From: Acinetobacter sp. XS-4
GTDB taxonomy: Bacteria > Pseudomonadota > Gammaproteobacteria > Pseudomonadales > Moraxellaceae
Assembly: GCF_023920705.1 (NCBI RefSeq)
Contig: NZ_CP094657.1
Location: 372,001-436,000, forward strand
Direction of reading: 5' to 3'
Length of the DNA stretch: 64,000 nt
Positions 9,087 through 20,616 of the stretch are shown here, in pieces. Both the position numbers and the translations under genes were made by a program. How positions within the stretch are numbered: position 1 is the first letter of the stretch; every line of letters begins with the position of its first letter. The notes under the pieces are model-generated. The model did not search any database and was not told the origin of the DNA. It was given only the letters and a program-made list of their open reading frames with translations.

Positions 9087-9148
9087 AGAAAAAGTGGTCT
9101 GAACAAATATTAAGGATGTTATAGGGTTATTTGTTCAGCCCCTTTTCT
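9087..9148 (+). other. Large stem-loop between gdh and astC
   Basis: CTGAACAAATA (9099-9109) pairs perfectly with TATTTGTTCAG (9128-9138). The stem extends imperfectly to AGAAAA (9087-9092) and TTTTCT (9143-9148). No T-run follows, so it is more likely an mRNA processing or 3'-protection element, or a leaky attenuator, than a full terminator. Confidence 0.55.
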
Positions 9149-9202
9149 GAATTATTAAAATTCAAGTGATATCGAATATATTAAATAAATACTGAGGTAA
9201 GC

Positions 9203-10417
9203 ATGGAACAGCCAATTTCTGTAACTCGAAGCAACTTTAATGACTGGATGGTTCCAGTTTTTGCACCGGCAAATTTCATTCCGGTACGTGGCGAAGGTTC
9301 ACGTATTTGGGATCAAGAAAATAAAGAATATATTGATTTTGCAGGCGGGATTGCAGTAAACGCATTAGGTCATGCGCATCCAGTGGCAGTAAATGCTTTA
9401 ACAGAACAAGCAACAAAACTTTGGCATGTAGGCAATGGTTATACAAATGAACCCGTTCTACGTCTTGCAAAACAACTTACTGAAAATACATTTGCAGATA
9501 AAGTTTTCTTCTGTAACTCAGGTGCTGAAGCGAATGAAGCTGCATTAAAACTAGCTCGTAAAGTCGGTCTAGACAGTGGCGTTGCTGGTAAAAGTGGCAT
9601 TGTGGCATTTAATAATGCTTTCCATGGCCGCACTTTATTTACCGTTTCAGCGGGTGGTCAACCGAAATATTCACAAGACTTTGCACCACTTCCAAATGGC
9701 ATTAACCACGTTGCTTTTAATGATTTAGACGCTGCAAAAGCGGTGATTAATGAGCAAACATGTGCAGTCATTGTTGAACCAATACAAGGTGAAGGCGGTG
9801 TTATTCTTGCTGACATTGAATTTTTAAAAGGTTTGCGTGCACTGTGTGATGAGTTTGGTGCCTTACTTATTTTTGATGAAGTGCAAACGGGTGTAGGCCG
9901 TACAGGCGCACTTTATGCTTACATGAACTCTGGCGTTATTCCAGATGTATTAACCACTGCAAAAGCATTAGGCGGCGGTTTCCCAGTGGGTGCAATGTTA
10001 ACAATAGATAAGTTTGCTCCGCATTTTTCAGTGGGTACGCACGGTACGACTTACGGTGGTAACCCGTTAGCAAGTGCAGTTGCAGGTGCGGTATTTGAAT
10101 TTATTAATACCCCTGAAGTACTTGAGGGTGTGAAGCATCGTCATCAATATTTCCTCGATGCACTAAATGCATTAAACGCTGAACATCAGATTTTTGAAGA
10201 AATTCGTGGTGAAGGTTTATTGATTGGTTGTGAATTAAAAGCTGAGTATGCAGGAAAAGCTAAAGATATTACGACTTGGGCGGGTGAAGAAGGTTTACTT
10301 GCTTTAATTGCAGGCCCGAATGTGGTTCGTTTTACTCCGTCGCTTATCATTCCTGAACAAGATATTGATGAAGGGATTGCTCGTTTAAAAAGAGCATTGG
10401 CAAAATTGGCTAAATAA
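9203..10417 (+). CDS. astC: Succinylornithine transaminase
   Basis: 404-residue class III pyridoxal-phosphate aminotransferase of the acetylornithine/succinylornithine type. Visible are [13 protein letters not shown] (104-116), [12 protein letters not shown] with D225, and the Schiff-base lysine K254 in [11 protein letters not shown]. In the arginine succinyltransferase pathway it converts N2-succinylornithine and 2-oxoglutarate to succinylglutamate semialdehyde and glutamate. ArgD and AstC are alike in sequence; the assignment rests on its position as first gene of astCADBE. An 18-base gap leads to astA. Confidence 0.92.
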   Translation: MEQPISVTRSNFNDWMVPVFAPANFIPVRGEGSRIWDQENKEYIDFAGGIAVNALGHAHPVAVNALTEQATKLWHVGNGYTNEPVLRLAKQLTENTFADKVFFCNSGAEANEAALKLARKVGLDSGVAGKSGIVAFNNAFHGRTLFTVSAGGQPKYSQDFAPLPNGINHVAFNDLDAAKAVINEQTCAVIVEPIQGEGGVILADIEFLKGLRALCDEFGALLIFDEVQTGVGRTGALYAYMNSGVIPDVLTTAKALGGGFPVGAMLTIDKFAPHFSVGTHGTTYGGNPLASAVAGAVFEFINTPEVLEGVKHRHQYFLDALNALNAEHQIFEEIRGEGLLIGCELKAEYAGKAKDITTWAGEEGLLALIAGPNVVRFTPSLIIPEQDIDEGIARLKRALAKLAK

Positions 10418-10435
10418 AAAAAAGGAAAGCTAGCC

Positions 10436-12936
<2,501 letters not shown>

Positions 12937-12953
12937 ACACTAGGGAAAGAAAA

Positions 12954-14297
12954 ATGAAAGGATATGAAGTAAATTTCGATGGTTTAGTGGGGCCAACACA
13001 TCACTACGCGGGTTTGTCGTTTGGTAATGAAGCATCGACAAAAAACCGTAATAATGCCTCGAATCCAAAATTAGCAGCCAAACAAGGTTTGCTAAAGATG
13101 AAAGCTTTGGCTGACATGGGAATGAAACAAGGCGTGCTTGTTCCGCATGAGCGTCCACATGTTCCAATGTTACGCCGTTTAGGTTTTACAGGAGATGACA
13201 TTAGCGTAGTTGCTCAAGCAATGCGTCATTCACCTGAACTATTATCATCGCTAAGTTCGGCTTCGCCAATGTGGACTGCAAATGCGGCAACAGTTTCACC
13301 TTCGGCAGATAGCCAAGATGAACGCGTGCATTTTACCGCAGCGAACTTGAATAATAAGTTTCACCGTTCAATTGAAGCTGAAACTACAAGTCAAGTTTTA
13401 CAAGCCATCTTTAAAAATGAACGCCACTTTGTACACCACGAAGCATTGCCACAAGTGGCTTTGTTTGGTGATGAAGGTGCAGCAAACCACAACCGTTTAG
13501 GTGGTGATTATGCTAAACGTGGAGTTCAAGTTTTTGTTTATGGTCAACAGCATTTAAACAATGGCTTACCGGGACCAAAACGCTATCCAGCTCGTCAGAC
13601 ACGTGAAGCAAGTGAAGCAATTGCTCGTTTGCATCGTTTAGATGATGCGCATACCGTTTTTATTCAACAAAATCCGGATGTAATTGATCAAGGCGTTTTC
13701 CATAACGATGTGATTGCGGTAAGTAACCAACAGGTTTTATTCCATCATCAACATGCATTTTTAAATCAAGATCAGGCTTTTGCTGAAATTCGTCAAAAGA
13801 TGGCAAGCATCGGTGAAGATTTTATCTCGATTGAAGTTCCTGAAAACCGCGTTACTGTTGATGATGCCGTAGCAACTTATTTATTTAATAGCCAGATTTT
13901 AACTCGTCCAGATGGTGGAATGACCATTGTGGTGCCAGAAGAGTCTCGCCAGAATAAGGCAGTTTGGGGTTATCTGAACGATATGGTTCAGATGGGTACA
14001 CCAATTGATGCTATTCAGGTATATGACTTACGTGAAAGTATGCGTAATGGTGGTGGTCCGGCATGTTTACGTTTACGCGTAGCTTTAAACGAAACTGAGT
14101 TAAATGCTGTAAATCCAAAAGTATTAATGAATGATCAATTGTTTGGCACACTCAATCAATGGGTCGATAAACACTATCGTGATCGTTTAGCACAAGAAGA
14201 TTTAGCTGATCCGCATTTACTCATGGAAAGCCGTATGGCACTTGATGAGCTTACTAAAATTTTAGGTTTAGGTTCGGTTTATCCTTTCCAAAAATAA
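12954..14297 (+). CDS. astB: N-succinylarginine dihydrolase
   Basis: 447 residues, a guanidine-group modifying enzyme of the pentein fold and close to the usual AstB length. It starts with the conserved [18 protein letters not shown] and carries [10 protein letters not shown] and [14 protein letters not shown], the last holding the expected nucleophilic cysteine. It hydrolyses N2-succinylarginine to succinylornithine, two ammonia and CO2. In the gene order C-A-D-B-E it is the fourth gene; an AGGAGGTG ribosome site leads directly to astE. Confidence 0.95.
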   Translation: MKGYEVNFDGLVGPTHHYAGLSFGNEASTKNRNNASNPKLAAKQGLLKMKALADMGMKQGVLVPHERPHVPMLRRLGFTGDDISVVAQAMRHSPELLSSLSSASPMWTANAATVSPSADSQDERVHFTAANLNNKFHRSIEAETTSQVLQAIFKNERHFVHHEALPQVALFGDEGAANHNRLGGDYAKRGVQVFVYGQQHLNNGLPGPKRYPARQTREASEAIARLHRLDDAHTVFIQQNPDVIDQGVFHNDVIAVSNQQVLFHHQHAFLNQDQAFAEIRQKMASIGEDFISIEVPENRVTVDDAVATYLFNSQILTRPDGGMTIVVPEESRQNKAVWGYLNDMVQMGTPIDAIQVYDLRESMRNGGGPACLRLRVALNETELNAVNPKVLMNDQLFGTLNQWVDKHYRDRLAQEDLADPHLLMESRMALDELTKILGLGSVYPFQK

Positions 14298-14309
14298 TGA
14301 GGAGGTGAC

Positions 14310-15284
14310 ATGCAAGATTTTCTAGCATTAACCTTACAAGGTGAGCAGCCTATAACACGTGAAGGTAAACAAGATAATTTTTCTTGGCGTTGGTTAGGTG
14401 AGGGACTTCTTGAATGTACGCCAAACGCACAGTACGACAAAGCTGTCGTACTGTCAGCTGGAGTACATGGTAATGAAACAGCACCAATTGAATTGTTATC
14501 TCATCTTTGCACAGATTTATTTGCGGGACGTTTAAACCTTGCTGTGAGGTTGCTGTTTGTATTGGGTAACCCCTATGCAATGCGTCAAGGTAAACGCTAT
14601 GTGCATGATGATGTAAACCGTATGTTTTGTGGTGGATATAAAACTCTACCCGTGACTGACGAATCAAAACGTGCTGAAGTTTTAGAGCAAGTGGTCACGA
14701 CTTTTTTTCAGGAAAGTTCAAGCCAAGCAAAACGTTATCACTATGATTTGCATACCGCCATTCGTGCCTCTTTGTTGCCAACGTTTGCTTTATTTCCCTA
14801 TCAAACACATGCTTATGATGCAGATTTGACAGCGAGCCTTGAAGCAGCTGACTTGGACGCTTTGGTTTATCACAATGCAGTGGGTAAAACATTTACGCAT
14901 TTTACCAGTGAAAATTTTAAAGCTGCGAGCGCAACTTTAGAGTTAGGCAAAGCCTTACCATTTGGACAAAATGATTTGAGCCAGTTTGCTGCAATTGATG
15001 AAGTTATTCGTCATGTGGTTTCTAAGCAAGCCTTGCCACCACGTAGTAAAACAAAAATTCGGGTCTTTAAAGTATCGGACTCTTTAATTAAAAAAGACGA
15101 AGATTTTCAGATGAACTTATCGGCTGAAGCACCAAATTTTTCGACTTTTACCAAAGATGAAATCATTGCGGTTCAGCCTTCTGGTAATTATGTTGTTGAG
15201 CAAGATCAAGTCTGGATTTTATTTCCAAATCCAAATGTGAAACTTGGTTTACGTGCAGGTTTGGTTTTAACTGAAACCAGCTGA
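14310..15284 (+). CDS. astE: Succinylglutamate desuccinylase
   Basis: 324-residue zinc carboxypeptidase-like enzyme that releases glutamate and succinate from N-succinylglutamate, the last AST step. The zinc site begins with [11 protein letters not shown] (H53, E56), and the third ligand is the histidine of HYDLHTAIR. The C-terminal part forms the beta-rich domain shared with aspartoacylases. The glutamate made here can feed the dehydrogenase encoded at the head of the block. A strong terminator at 15304-15332 ends the operon. Confidence 0.94.
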   Translation: MQDFLALTLQGEQPITREGKQDNFSWRWLGEGLLECTPNAQYDKAVVLSAGVHGNETAPIELLSHLCTDLFAGRLNLAVRLLFVLGNPYAMRQGKRYVHDDVNRMFCGGYKTLPVTDESKRAEVLEQVVTTFFQESSSQAKRYHYDLHTAIRASLLPTFALFPYQTHAYDADLTASLEAADLDALVYHNAVGKTFTHFTSENFKAASATLELGKALPFGQNDLSQFAAIDEVIRHVVSKQALPPRSKTKIRVFKVSDSLIKKDEDFQMNLSAEAPNFSTFTKDEIIAVQPSGNYVVEQDQVWILFPNPNVKLGLRAGLVLTETS

Positions 15285-15303
15285 ATATTTGATTTTAAGA
15301 AAT

Positions 15304-15334
15304 AAAAAAAGGGCAATGAATTGCCCTTTTTTAT
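15304..15334. terminator. Bidirectional intrinsic terminator
   Basis: AAAAAAAGGGCAAT pairs with ATTGCCCTTTTTT around a two-base loop. It serves astE on the plus strand and the repeat protein at 15345 on the minus strand. Confidence 0.9.
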
Positions 15335-15344
15335 TTATAAGATA

Positions 15345-16178
15345 TTAGTTCGTACCGAAAAGACCTTTAACCCAAGATTTCTTTTCAGTTTTTTGTGTAG
15401 ATGTTTGAGCACCAGCGTTTATATTTGCGTTTGTGTTAACTCCAACAGGGCCAACGTTAACACCAACATTTACGCCTGTTTGAGCATTAATTGCATGTGC
15501 TGGTTGAGCTGCATTCAACTGTGCTTGGGCATCAGCTTTAGTGTCTGCTACCAATTCTTTTTGCTCAGCTTGATTTTGAGCTACACGAGTTTTCACTGCA
15601 TCTACACGCGCTTGAGCATCAGCTTGTTTTTCAGCAGTAAATTCTTTTTGGTCAGCTTGGTTTCCAGCAACTTTAGTTTTTACAGCATCAAAACCTGCTT
15701 TTGTATCAGCTTTAGCTTCAACTGCTAGATTTTTAGTACCGTTTGCAGCTTTAGTTGCTACATTTTTGGTACCTGTTACTGCTTCGGTAGCAAAATGTTT
15801 AGTACCAGTTGCAGCTTTAGTCGCTACATTTTTAGTACCTGTCGCAGCTTCGGTAGCAAAGTGTTTGGTACCCGTTGCAGCTTCAGTTGCTATATGTTTT
15901 GTACCATTTGCAGCTTTAGAAGAAAGTTCAGTCACTTTTCCTGTTGTTTTTTTAGTTGCTTTAACTGTAGTGTCAGCAGCGACATGACCAGCATGCTTTG
16001 CTGTGTTACCTACAGTGTATGCAGTATTTTTGACTGTATTGGCTACGCCACTAACAAGACCACCCGGTTGTACATTTACTTGAGCAGAAGCATCTGCATT
16101 AACACCCGCACTTTGTGCAAAAATAGAAGCAGAAGCAAGAACACTTGCAGTAACGATAGCTGTTTTCATCATTTTCAT
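15345..16178 (-). CDS. Exported LEA-like 11-residue-repeat hydrophilin
   Basis: 277 residues from the ATG at 16178, chosen because GAAGGATATCGCA supplies a good ribosome site and the following 20 residues form a signal peptide ending SIFAQS. The mature protein has no cysteine, is rich in A, K, T, N and Q, and looks disordered or amphipathic. Residues 89-154 are six tandem 11-mers of the form AATGTKHFATE, like the repeats of group 3 LEA proteins. Residues 164-221 are two 29-residue units starting DAVKTKVA. A glycine/asparagine/valine-rich stretch follows, then a basic end KKSWVKGLFG. LEA proteins and bacterial hydrophilins protect cells during drying, and Acinetobacter is known to have hydrophilins (DtpA/DtpB); identity with either is not claimed. 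Confidence 0.75.
   Translation of the reverse strand: MKMMKTAIVTASVLASASIFAQSAGVNADASAQVNVQPGGLVSGVANTVKNTAYTVGNTAKHAGHVAADTTVKATKKTTGKVTELSSKAANGTKHIATEAATGTKHFATEAATGTKNVATKAATGTKHFATEAVTGTKNVATKAANGTKNLAVEAKADTKAGFDAVKTKVAGNQADQKEFTAEKQADAQARVDAVKTRVAQNQAEQKELVADTKADAQAQLNAAQPAHAINAQTGVNVGVNVGPVGVNTNANINAGAQTSTQKTEKKSWVKGLFGTN
15516..15689 (-). repeat. Two 87-bp coding repeats
   Basis: These encode residues 164-192 and 193-221 of the hydrophilin. Both begin DAVKT(K/R)VA and contain NQA(D/E)QKE and ADAQA. Confidence 0.7.
15717..15914 (-). repeat. Six 33-bp tandem coding repeats
   Basis: Each unit encodes 11 residues of the form AA(N/T)GTK(H/N)xA(T/V)(E/K). The E-ending and K-ending units alternate in the middle of the array. 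Such an array could expand or contract by slippage, so length differences between strains are likely. Confidence 0.85.
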
Positions 16179-16763
16179 TGCGATATCCTTCAAAGAATAT
16201 ACCTTTTTAGTGAGGTATTTCATAAACGCAAACGAATCATAGCCAAGGGAATATAGCGTTGGGAACTAACTTCAGCAAAATGTTACAACAGTGTTACGTT
16301 GATTAAACACATTAGGGATGAATTGTGGAGATGAATAAAAATTAATAATAAAGTGAAAAAGAACATTTATTTGTTAGATATTCTAACTAAATTAATCTTC
16401 GTCTTATCTTTTCTAAAAATGTCCTTTAATGTTGTCCATTTCGAGTTCTCTAGTTTTCCCTCTATATCTTTAAATGCGATGTAAATCTCATTATTTATTA
16501 GAGTAAACGGCATAGTTATTGCTTATTATGAGAATAAGGCGCTTTTTAGCACTCTTTTGAACCATCTTCTGCCAGAAATATAAACGTAAAGGGCAGAACT
16601 GTATTTTTGCTTATTCGGGATAAAGTTATTTTAACTTTTTAGTGCTTATGTATTTCATTAAATAGATTTTTCACATGAAAAATATATAAAGAAATGCTGC
16701 TTTATTTCAAATAATCAAAAATAAAAATAGATATCTATAAACAAAAAAACAGAGATATGAGAG
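16179..16763. other. Intergenic region between the hydrophilin and subtilase clusters
   Basis: 585 bases without a supported gene. It is the divergent control region for the minus-strand hydrophilin and the plus-strand gene at 16764. It contains the perfect palindrome GTTAGATATTCTAAC at 16373-16387 and is otherwise AT-rich. No clear -35/-10 pair could be fixed. Confidence 0.55.
16373..16387. promoter_or_regulatory. Perfect 15-bp palindrome, candidate operator
   Basis: GTTAGA (16373-16378) and TCTAAC (16382-16387) flank TAT. It lies between two divergent genes. The regulator is unknown. Confidence 0.35.
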
Positions 16764-17072
16764 ATGAAAATTATTGCTTCCCTTCTTGTACTAGTCGGCT
16801 TGGTCGCCGTTGTCCTTTATTTAAAGCACACAAGTGGTGCATCTGATGTGTTTGATTCTGCTTTACATGAGTCGAATTCGCCACAACCAGACACATCGTC
16901 TTTTCTTTCTAAACTTAAGGAGCCTACTCAACCTAAAAATCTATCTCAACATTCAACTCATCCACAATCGGTATCAGCTGATACTGTTCCTTTTTATGAC
17001 ACAAAAAGTGATCTTTCTATTCAACCGATTGATCCAGAAAAAGATCCAGCAAATGAAATAAAAGCGAAATAA
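16764..17072 (+). CDS. Small membrane-anchored protein preceding the subtilase
   Basis: 102 residues. One N-terminal hydrophobic helix (about 3-20) is followed by a hydrophilic, proline- and serine-rich tail likely to lie in the periplasm and to be flexible (SPQPDTSS, KEPTQPKN, PIDPEKDPAN). A GAGAG ribosome site lies before the ATG. The stop is 35 bases before the subtilase start with no terminator between them, so the two are probably one transcript. No domain recognised. A role as anchor, inhibitor or substrate of the protease is possible, but rests only on gene order. Confidence 0.6.
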   Translation: MKIIASLLVLVGLVAVVLYLKHTSGASDVFDSALHESNSPQPDTSSFLSKLKEPTQPKNLSQHSTHPQSVSADTVPFYDTKSDLSIQPIDPEKDPANEIKAK

Positions 17073-17107
17073 GTAAATTGTTAGTTGAAAAACTACGGAG
17101 AAAAATA

Positions 17108-18463
17108 ATGCAAAGTAAAACGTTATTTCTATTAGGTCTATGTACGATTTTAAGTACAACTGCATCAGCTCTTCCTTTAGATTCTAAAGGTGCTAAACAG
17201 CGATTAAATCAGGCAGCAAAACAAAAAGTATTTCAGGGTAAAATCGATTTAAATGCCTTGGTTAATAATGATTCGAATGATTTAATTGTTGAATACAATA
17301 TTTCTTCGGTGAGCGTCCCATCCGGTTTAGAACGGCGAAGTTTTATTGCAACAAATAAGAAAAATTTACAGGCAAGGTTTAACCGTGCTGGTGGTGTTCA
17401 AGTACTTCGGGACTACAATAATTTGCCTTTAGCTTTTTATCGGATTAGTAACCGCGAAGCTTTGGTCTCTTTACTCAATGACCCTAATGTTAAAGCGGTA
17501 TATCCAAATCGTATTAATCAAACCACGACCAATGAAAGTCTACCTTTAATCAACCAACCACAAGCCAACAATAATGGTTTCACAGGTGAAGGCTCTAGTG
17601 TGGCAGTGATTGATACAGGGGTGAATTATCTTCATTCTGATTTTGGGTGTACGGCAGTAAATACACCATCAAATACTTGTCGGGTTGCTTACTCATTTGA
17701 TAGTGCACCAGATGATGGCGCTTTAGATGATGATGGGCATGGTAGTAATGTTTCAGGTATTGTGTCCAAGGTTGCCACCAAGACCAAAATTATTGGTATT
17801 GATACCTTTCGACGTGTTCGGGTGAATGGTCAGTGGGGGAGTACTGCTTATGACAGCGATATTTTGGCGGCTTTAAACTGGACTGCAAATAATGCCCAGA
17901 CTTATAACATTAAAGCAGTGAATTTAAGCCTTGGTGTACCAGGAGTTAAATACACTTCAGAATGTAGTAATAGCAGTTATGCAACAGCATTTGCTAATGC
18001 GCGAGCTGCTGGTGTGGTTCCGGTTGTAGCTTCAGGTAATGATGCATTTTCAGATGGAATATCATCTCCTGCTTGTGTTGCTGGCGCAGTAAGAGTGGGT
18101 GCTGTTTATGACAGTAATATTGGTGGTGTGTCATGGGGGAATCCTGTGAAATGTTCTGACCCAACAACAGCAGCAGACAAAGTGGCGTGCTTTAGTAATG
18201 GTGGTAGCCTTGTGACTTTATTGGCACCGGGTGCAATGATTACGGCGGGTGGTTACACCATGGGAGGTACATCTCAAGCGACACCACATGTGGCAGGTGC
18301 AATTGCTTCGTTGCGAGCAAATAGTGTGAGTCCAACGGAAAGTATTGATCAAACCATCAGCCGTTTAAAAACGACAGGTAAACCAATTACTGACTCAAGA
18401 ACGGGCTTGGTTTTCCCGCGTATTGATTTATTGGCAGCAACAAATGGTTTAACCATTAATTAA
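17108..18463 (+). CDS. Exported subtilisin-like serine protease (S8 family)
   Basis: 451 residues from the ATG at 17108, which has an ACGGAG ribosome site and opens a signal peptide ending ASA. Residues about 50-130 resemble an inhibitor-I9-type propeptide. The catalytic triad is complete: D169 in VIDTGVNY, H211 in DDDGHGSN and S389 in GGTSQATPHVAG, with the oxyanion asparagine in ASGND. Cysteines in the mature domain (CTAV, CRVA, CSNS, PACV, KCSD, VACF) suggest disulfides and export to an oxidising compartment. No C-terminal autotransporter barrel is present, so it is periplasmic or released by another route. Confidence 0.9.
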   Translation: MQSKTLFLLGLCTILSTTASALPLDSKGAKQRLNQAAKQKVFQGKIDLNALVNNDSNDLIVEYNISSVSVPSGLERRSFIATNKKNLQARFNRAGGVQVLRDYNNLPLAFYRISNREALVSLLNDPNVKAVYPNRINQTTTNESLPLINQPQANNNGFTGEGSSVAVIDTGVNYLHSDFGCTAVNTPSNTCRVAYSFDSAPDDGALDDDGHGSNVSGIVSKVATKTKIIGIDTFRRVRVNGQWGSTAYDSDILAALNWTANNAQTYNIKAVNLSLGVPGVKYTSECSNSSYATAFANARAAGVVPVVASGNDAFSDGISSPACVAGAVRVGAVYDSNIGGVSWGNPVKCSDPTTAADKVACFSNGGSLVTLLAPGAMITAGGYTMGGTSQATPHVAGAIASLRANSVSPTESIDQTISRLKTTGKPITDSRTGLVFPRIDLLAATNGLTIN

Positions 18464-18517
18464 ATAGCTTATTTATAATTTTTTAAATTAGGTCCAAGAA
18501 ATTTTTAAAATAGCGAT

Positions 18518-18554
18518 AACCCGTTGCAGCAGGTAGCTTCTGCAACGGGTTTTC
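18518..18554 (+). terminator. Intrinsic terminator of the subtilase gene
   Basis: AACCCGTTGCAG (18518-18529) pairs with CTGCAACGGGTT (18540-18551), followed by a short TTT run. Confidence 0.8.
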
Positions 18555-18566
18555 TATGGATAAGTA

Positions 18567-19001
18567 TTAATGGCACTTTTCTAAATTTGCTGGATTAAAG
18601 TTATTTTGAAGTTTTTTGAAATTACTCTGAATTTCTGGATCTTGAATGTTAAAAGTGGTCGAGCTTTTGGTTGTAGAGTTAGTTGCCTGATTTAATATGC
18701 CTGAATCATCAGGGTATTGTTGGGTGAATGATGTGGCTGAAATTAGACCTTTATCATTAAATACCCAGTGTTCAGTAACGTGTCCACCCCCTAAATATCC
18801 CGTAAATTCAATCATACAAGCTTGCTTATCTTGTTTAATGAGTTTGGCTACATTGCCTGTAGTCGATGGATAAGCTTCAATATTCGTATCTTGCTCTAAA
18901 ACTTGTGCCGAAGAATAAGACGAAGAAGGAGGTGCAGAGGTCGCACATGCAGTTAATGCTAAGCAGCATAGTGATGAAAAGAGAAGTTTTTGACTATTCA
19001 T
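18567..19001 (-). CDS. Putative lipoprotein, unknown function
   Basis: 144 residues from the ATG at 19001. The lipobox ALTAC gives lipidation cysteine C19; the longer frame puts 12 unlikely residues before the signal peptide. The mature part is small, with a Ser-rich linker and an IEFTGYLGGGHVTEHWVFNDKG region that looks beta-rich. I do not recognise the family. It lies 92 bases downstream of the 19094 gene on the same strand, but a hairpin separates them. Confidence 0.65.
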   Translation of the reverse strand: MNSQKLLFSSLCCLALTACATSAPPSSSYSSAQVLEQDTNIEAYPSTTGNVAKLIKQDKQACMIEFTGYLGGGHVTEHWVFNDKGLISATSFTQQYPDDSGILNQATNSTTKSSTTFNIQDPEIQSNFKKLQNNFNPANLEKCH

Positions 19002-19059
19002 AAGGCAGATTCCTAGCTCTTTATAGTTGATGATCATTAGTTTTAGATGAATATTTGTA

Positions 19060-19086
19060 TTTATAAAAGCGCGAATTTATCGCGCT
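19060..19086 (-). terminator. Terminator of the 19094 gene
   Basis: AGCGCG (19068-19073) pairs with CGCGCT (19081-19086). Read on the minus strand, the stem is followed by TTTTATAA. It is short but GC-rich. Confidence 0.55.
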
Positions 19087-19093
19087 GTCCAAG

Positions 19094-19513
19094 TTAGTTA
19101 GTTGTTGTGCTCGATTTACTTAACTGACCTTGCTCTATCGGAATATTTTCACCATTTCGGCTACTGGTAATATTTTGCTTCGCCTGATCTATTTTATTTT
19201 CTGTAAAAGCTTTGGCTGTATCTGCTTTTTGCTGAACGACTTCTGCTTTTTCAGCCGTAAATTCTTTGGTGTTTTGCCATTTTTCACTAATTTTATTTGA
19301 GGTCTTTTCAGAAGCTCCTTGAATAGAGTCTCCTAAATTTTGTATACCTTTTCCTGTTTTATATAACAATACACGACCTAAACTTGGGTTATCACCATAA
19401 GGTTGTGCTTTAGACGTTGTTTCAGCCACTTGTTGTGGTTGCGTCGTTTCTGCAAATAAGGTTGATGAAGCCAACATAGAGGTCGCAATACATAAAATGT
19501 ATATGGTTTTCAT
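19094..19513 (-). CDS. Small exported hydrophilic protein with LEA-like segment
   Basis: 139 residues from the ATG at 19513, selected for its GGGGAG ribosome site and the signal peptide that follows (cleavage near LFAET). The mature protein has no cysteine. From residue 65 it is a highly charged helix-forming stretch: TSNKISEKWQNTKEFTAEK, then VVQQKADTAKAFTENKIDQAKQN. The KEFTAEK segment is shared with the repeat hydrophilin at 15345-16178, suggesting related roles or ancestry. The gene diverges from the LysR regulator at 19685. A stress or drying role is inference only. Confidence 0.6.
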   Translation of the reverse strand: MKTIYILCIATSMLASSTLFAETTQPQQVAETTSKAQPYGDNPSLGRVLLYKTGKGIQNLGDSIQGASEKTSNKISEKWQNTKEFTAEKAEVVQQKADTAKAFTENKIDQAKQNITSSRNGENIPIEQGQLSKSSTTTN

Positions 19514-19628
19514 TTTGGATAAATCTCCCCAACCAGAATCAAAAGATGAAGTGGTGATCTTACTGTTAAAAATAAAGCTTGTACTGCAATGAGATAAAAC
19601 CCATACGATTTGATTACGATAAATCATC

Positions 19629-19647
19629 ATTTCAAATATAATGAAAT
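19629..19647. promoter_or_regulatory. Dyad between LysR and the hydrophilin-like gene
   Basis: ATTTCA (19629-19634) and TGAAAT (19642-19647) are perfect arms separated by seven bases, the size of a LysR-type T-N11-A half-site pair. It sits in the divergent spacer, 38 bases before the LysR start. Confidence 0.45.
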
Positions 19648-19684
19648 AGCATATCTAAATTCCTAGAATGATCTGGAGCTTCAG

Positions 19685-20581
19685 GTGATACAAAATATAG
19701 AATTAAAATGGTTATATGATCTGATCATTCTAGAAAAATACCGAAATTTTACAATAGCTTCTGATATTAGAAATATTTCACAATCTTCACTAAGTCGCCG
19801 TATTCAGGCTCTAGAAAATAGTTTGGGGTTCGAGGTTTTTGACAGAGAAACTTCGCCGTTACAGCTGACAGAAAAGGGTAAGCTTTTTGTTCTACACGCC
19901 AGAAATTTGCTAGATGATTTTGAGTTCAATATAGATCGAATTAAAGGTGATAATCATGTTAGAAGTAAAGTCACTATTGCGTCTGCTCACTCATTGGCGG
20001 GTTATATTTTCCCTAAAATTTTAGGGAATTTAAAAAACTATCAAGAAAAGATTTTTCATGTTGAAGCCATTAACGTAAATGAAACCGTAGATTCTCTTAA
20101 AAATGGCCAATGTGACTTTATTGCATCTTTTTATGATGATGATCTTATGAATCCACAGTTTTTGTGTCATAAATTATTTTCAGCAAAGCTTTATTTAGTC
20201 ACCGCACCTAATCATTTAGGTCGTCCTAAATATTCACTTGAAGATGCTTCAGTTCCGCTCATGAATTACACCGACGACAGTTACATGGGTAAAAAAGTAA
20301 ATAAGTTTCTACAAGAGCATCATTCAGGCAAATTTGAGACAAACTTTGTGTCTTCAATGAGTTTACTGCTTAAAGACATGATCAAAGGGGGGTATGGAGT
20401 AGGGTGGTTACCTCATTACAGTATTCAGGATGAGCTTGAAAAAAATCAACTCATGATTGTGCCTATGAAAGATTCAGTCTTATCTGTAGATATTTACTTA
20501 TATCGTAGCAGTGCGAGGCTTAATACAGCTTCTGAAAGTTTATGGAGTTTTGTGAAGGCAATTGATTGGACAATTGCCTAA
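19685..20581 (+). CDS. LysR-family transcriptional regulator
   Basis: 298 residues starting with GTG, with a GGAG site ten bases upstream. The N-terminal winged helix-turn-helix covers about residues 8-65 (NFTIASDIRNISQSSLSRRI, then LGFEVFDRE). It is followed by the two-lobed effector domain, with late motifs such as GGYGVGWLPHY. LysR proteins usually act on a divergent neighbour, here the hydrophilin-like gene at 19513, with the dyad at 19629-19647 as candidate site. It converges with the Asp/Glu racemase gene. Confidence 0.85.
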   Translation: MIQNIELKWLYDLIILEKYRNFTIASDIRNISQSSLSRRIQALENSLGFEVFDRETSPLQLTEKGKLFVLHARNLLDDFEFNIDRIKGDNHVRSKVTIASAHSLAGYIFPKILGNLKNYQEKIFHVEAINVNETVDSLKNGQCDFIASFYDDDLMNPQFLCHKLFSAKLYLVTAPNHLGRPKYSLEDASVPLMNYTDDSYMGKKVNKFLQEHHSGKFETNFVSSMSLLLKDMIKGGYGVGWLPHYSIQDELEKNQLMIVPMKDSVLSVDIYLYRSSARLNTASESLWSFVKAIDWTIA

Positions 20582-20616
20582 ATTTTTATGCATAAATCGC
20601 ATTATATTTTATTTAA

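Noticed and set aside
15717-15914. Regular 33-bp repeats that might suggest a CRISPR array
   Set aside because: The repeats are contiguous without spacers and in phase with a coding frame.
15766-16256. Plus-strand open frames opposite the LEA-like gene
   Set aside because: Shadow frames created by the repeats; Cys/Phe/Ser-rich, no ribosome site.
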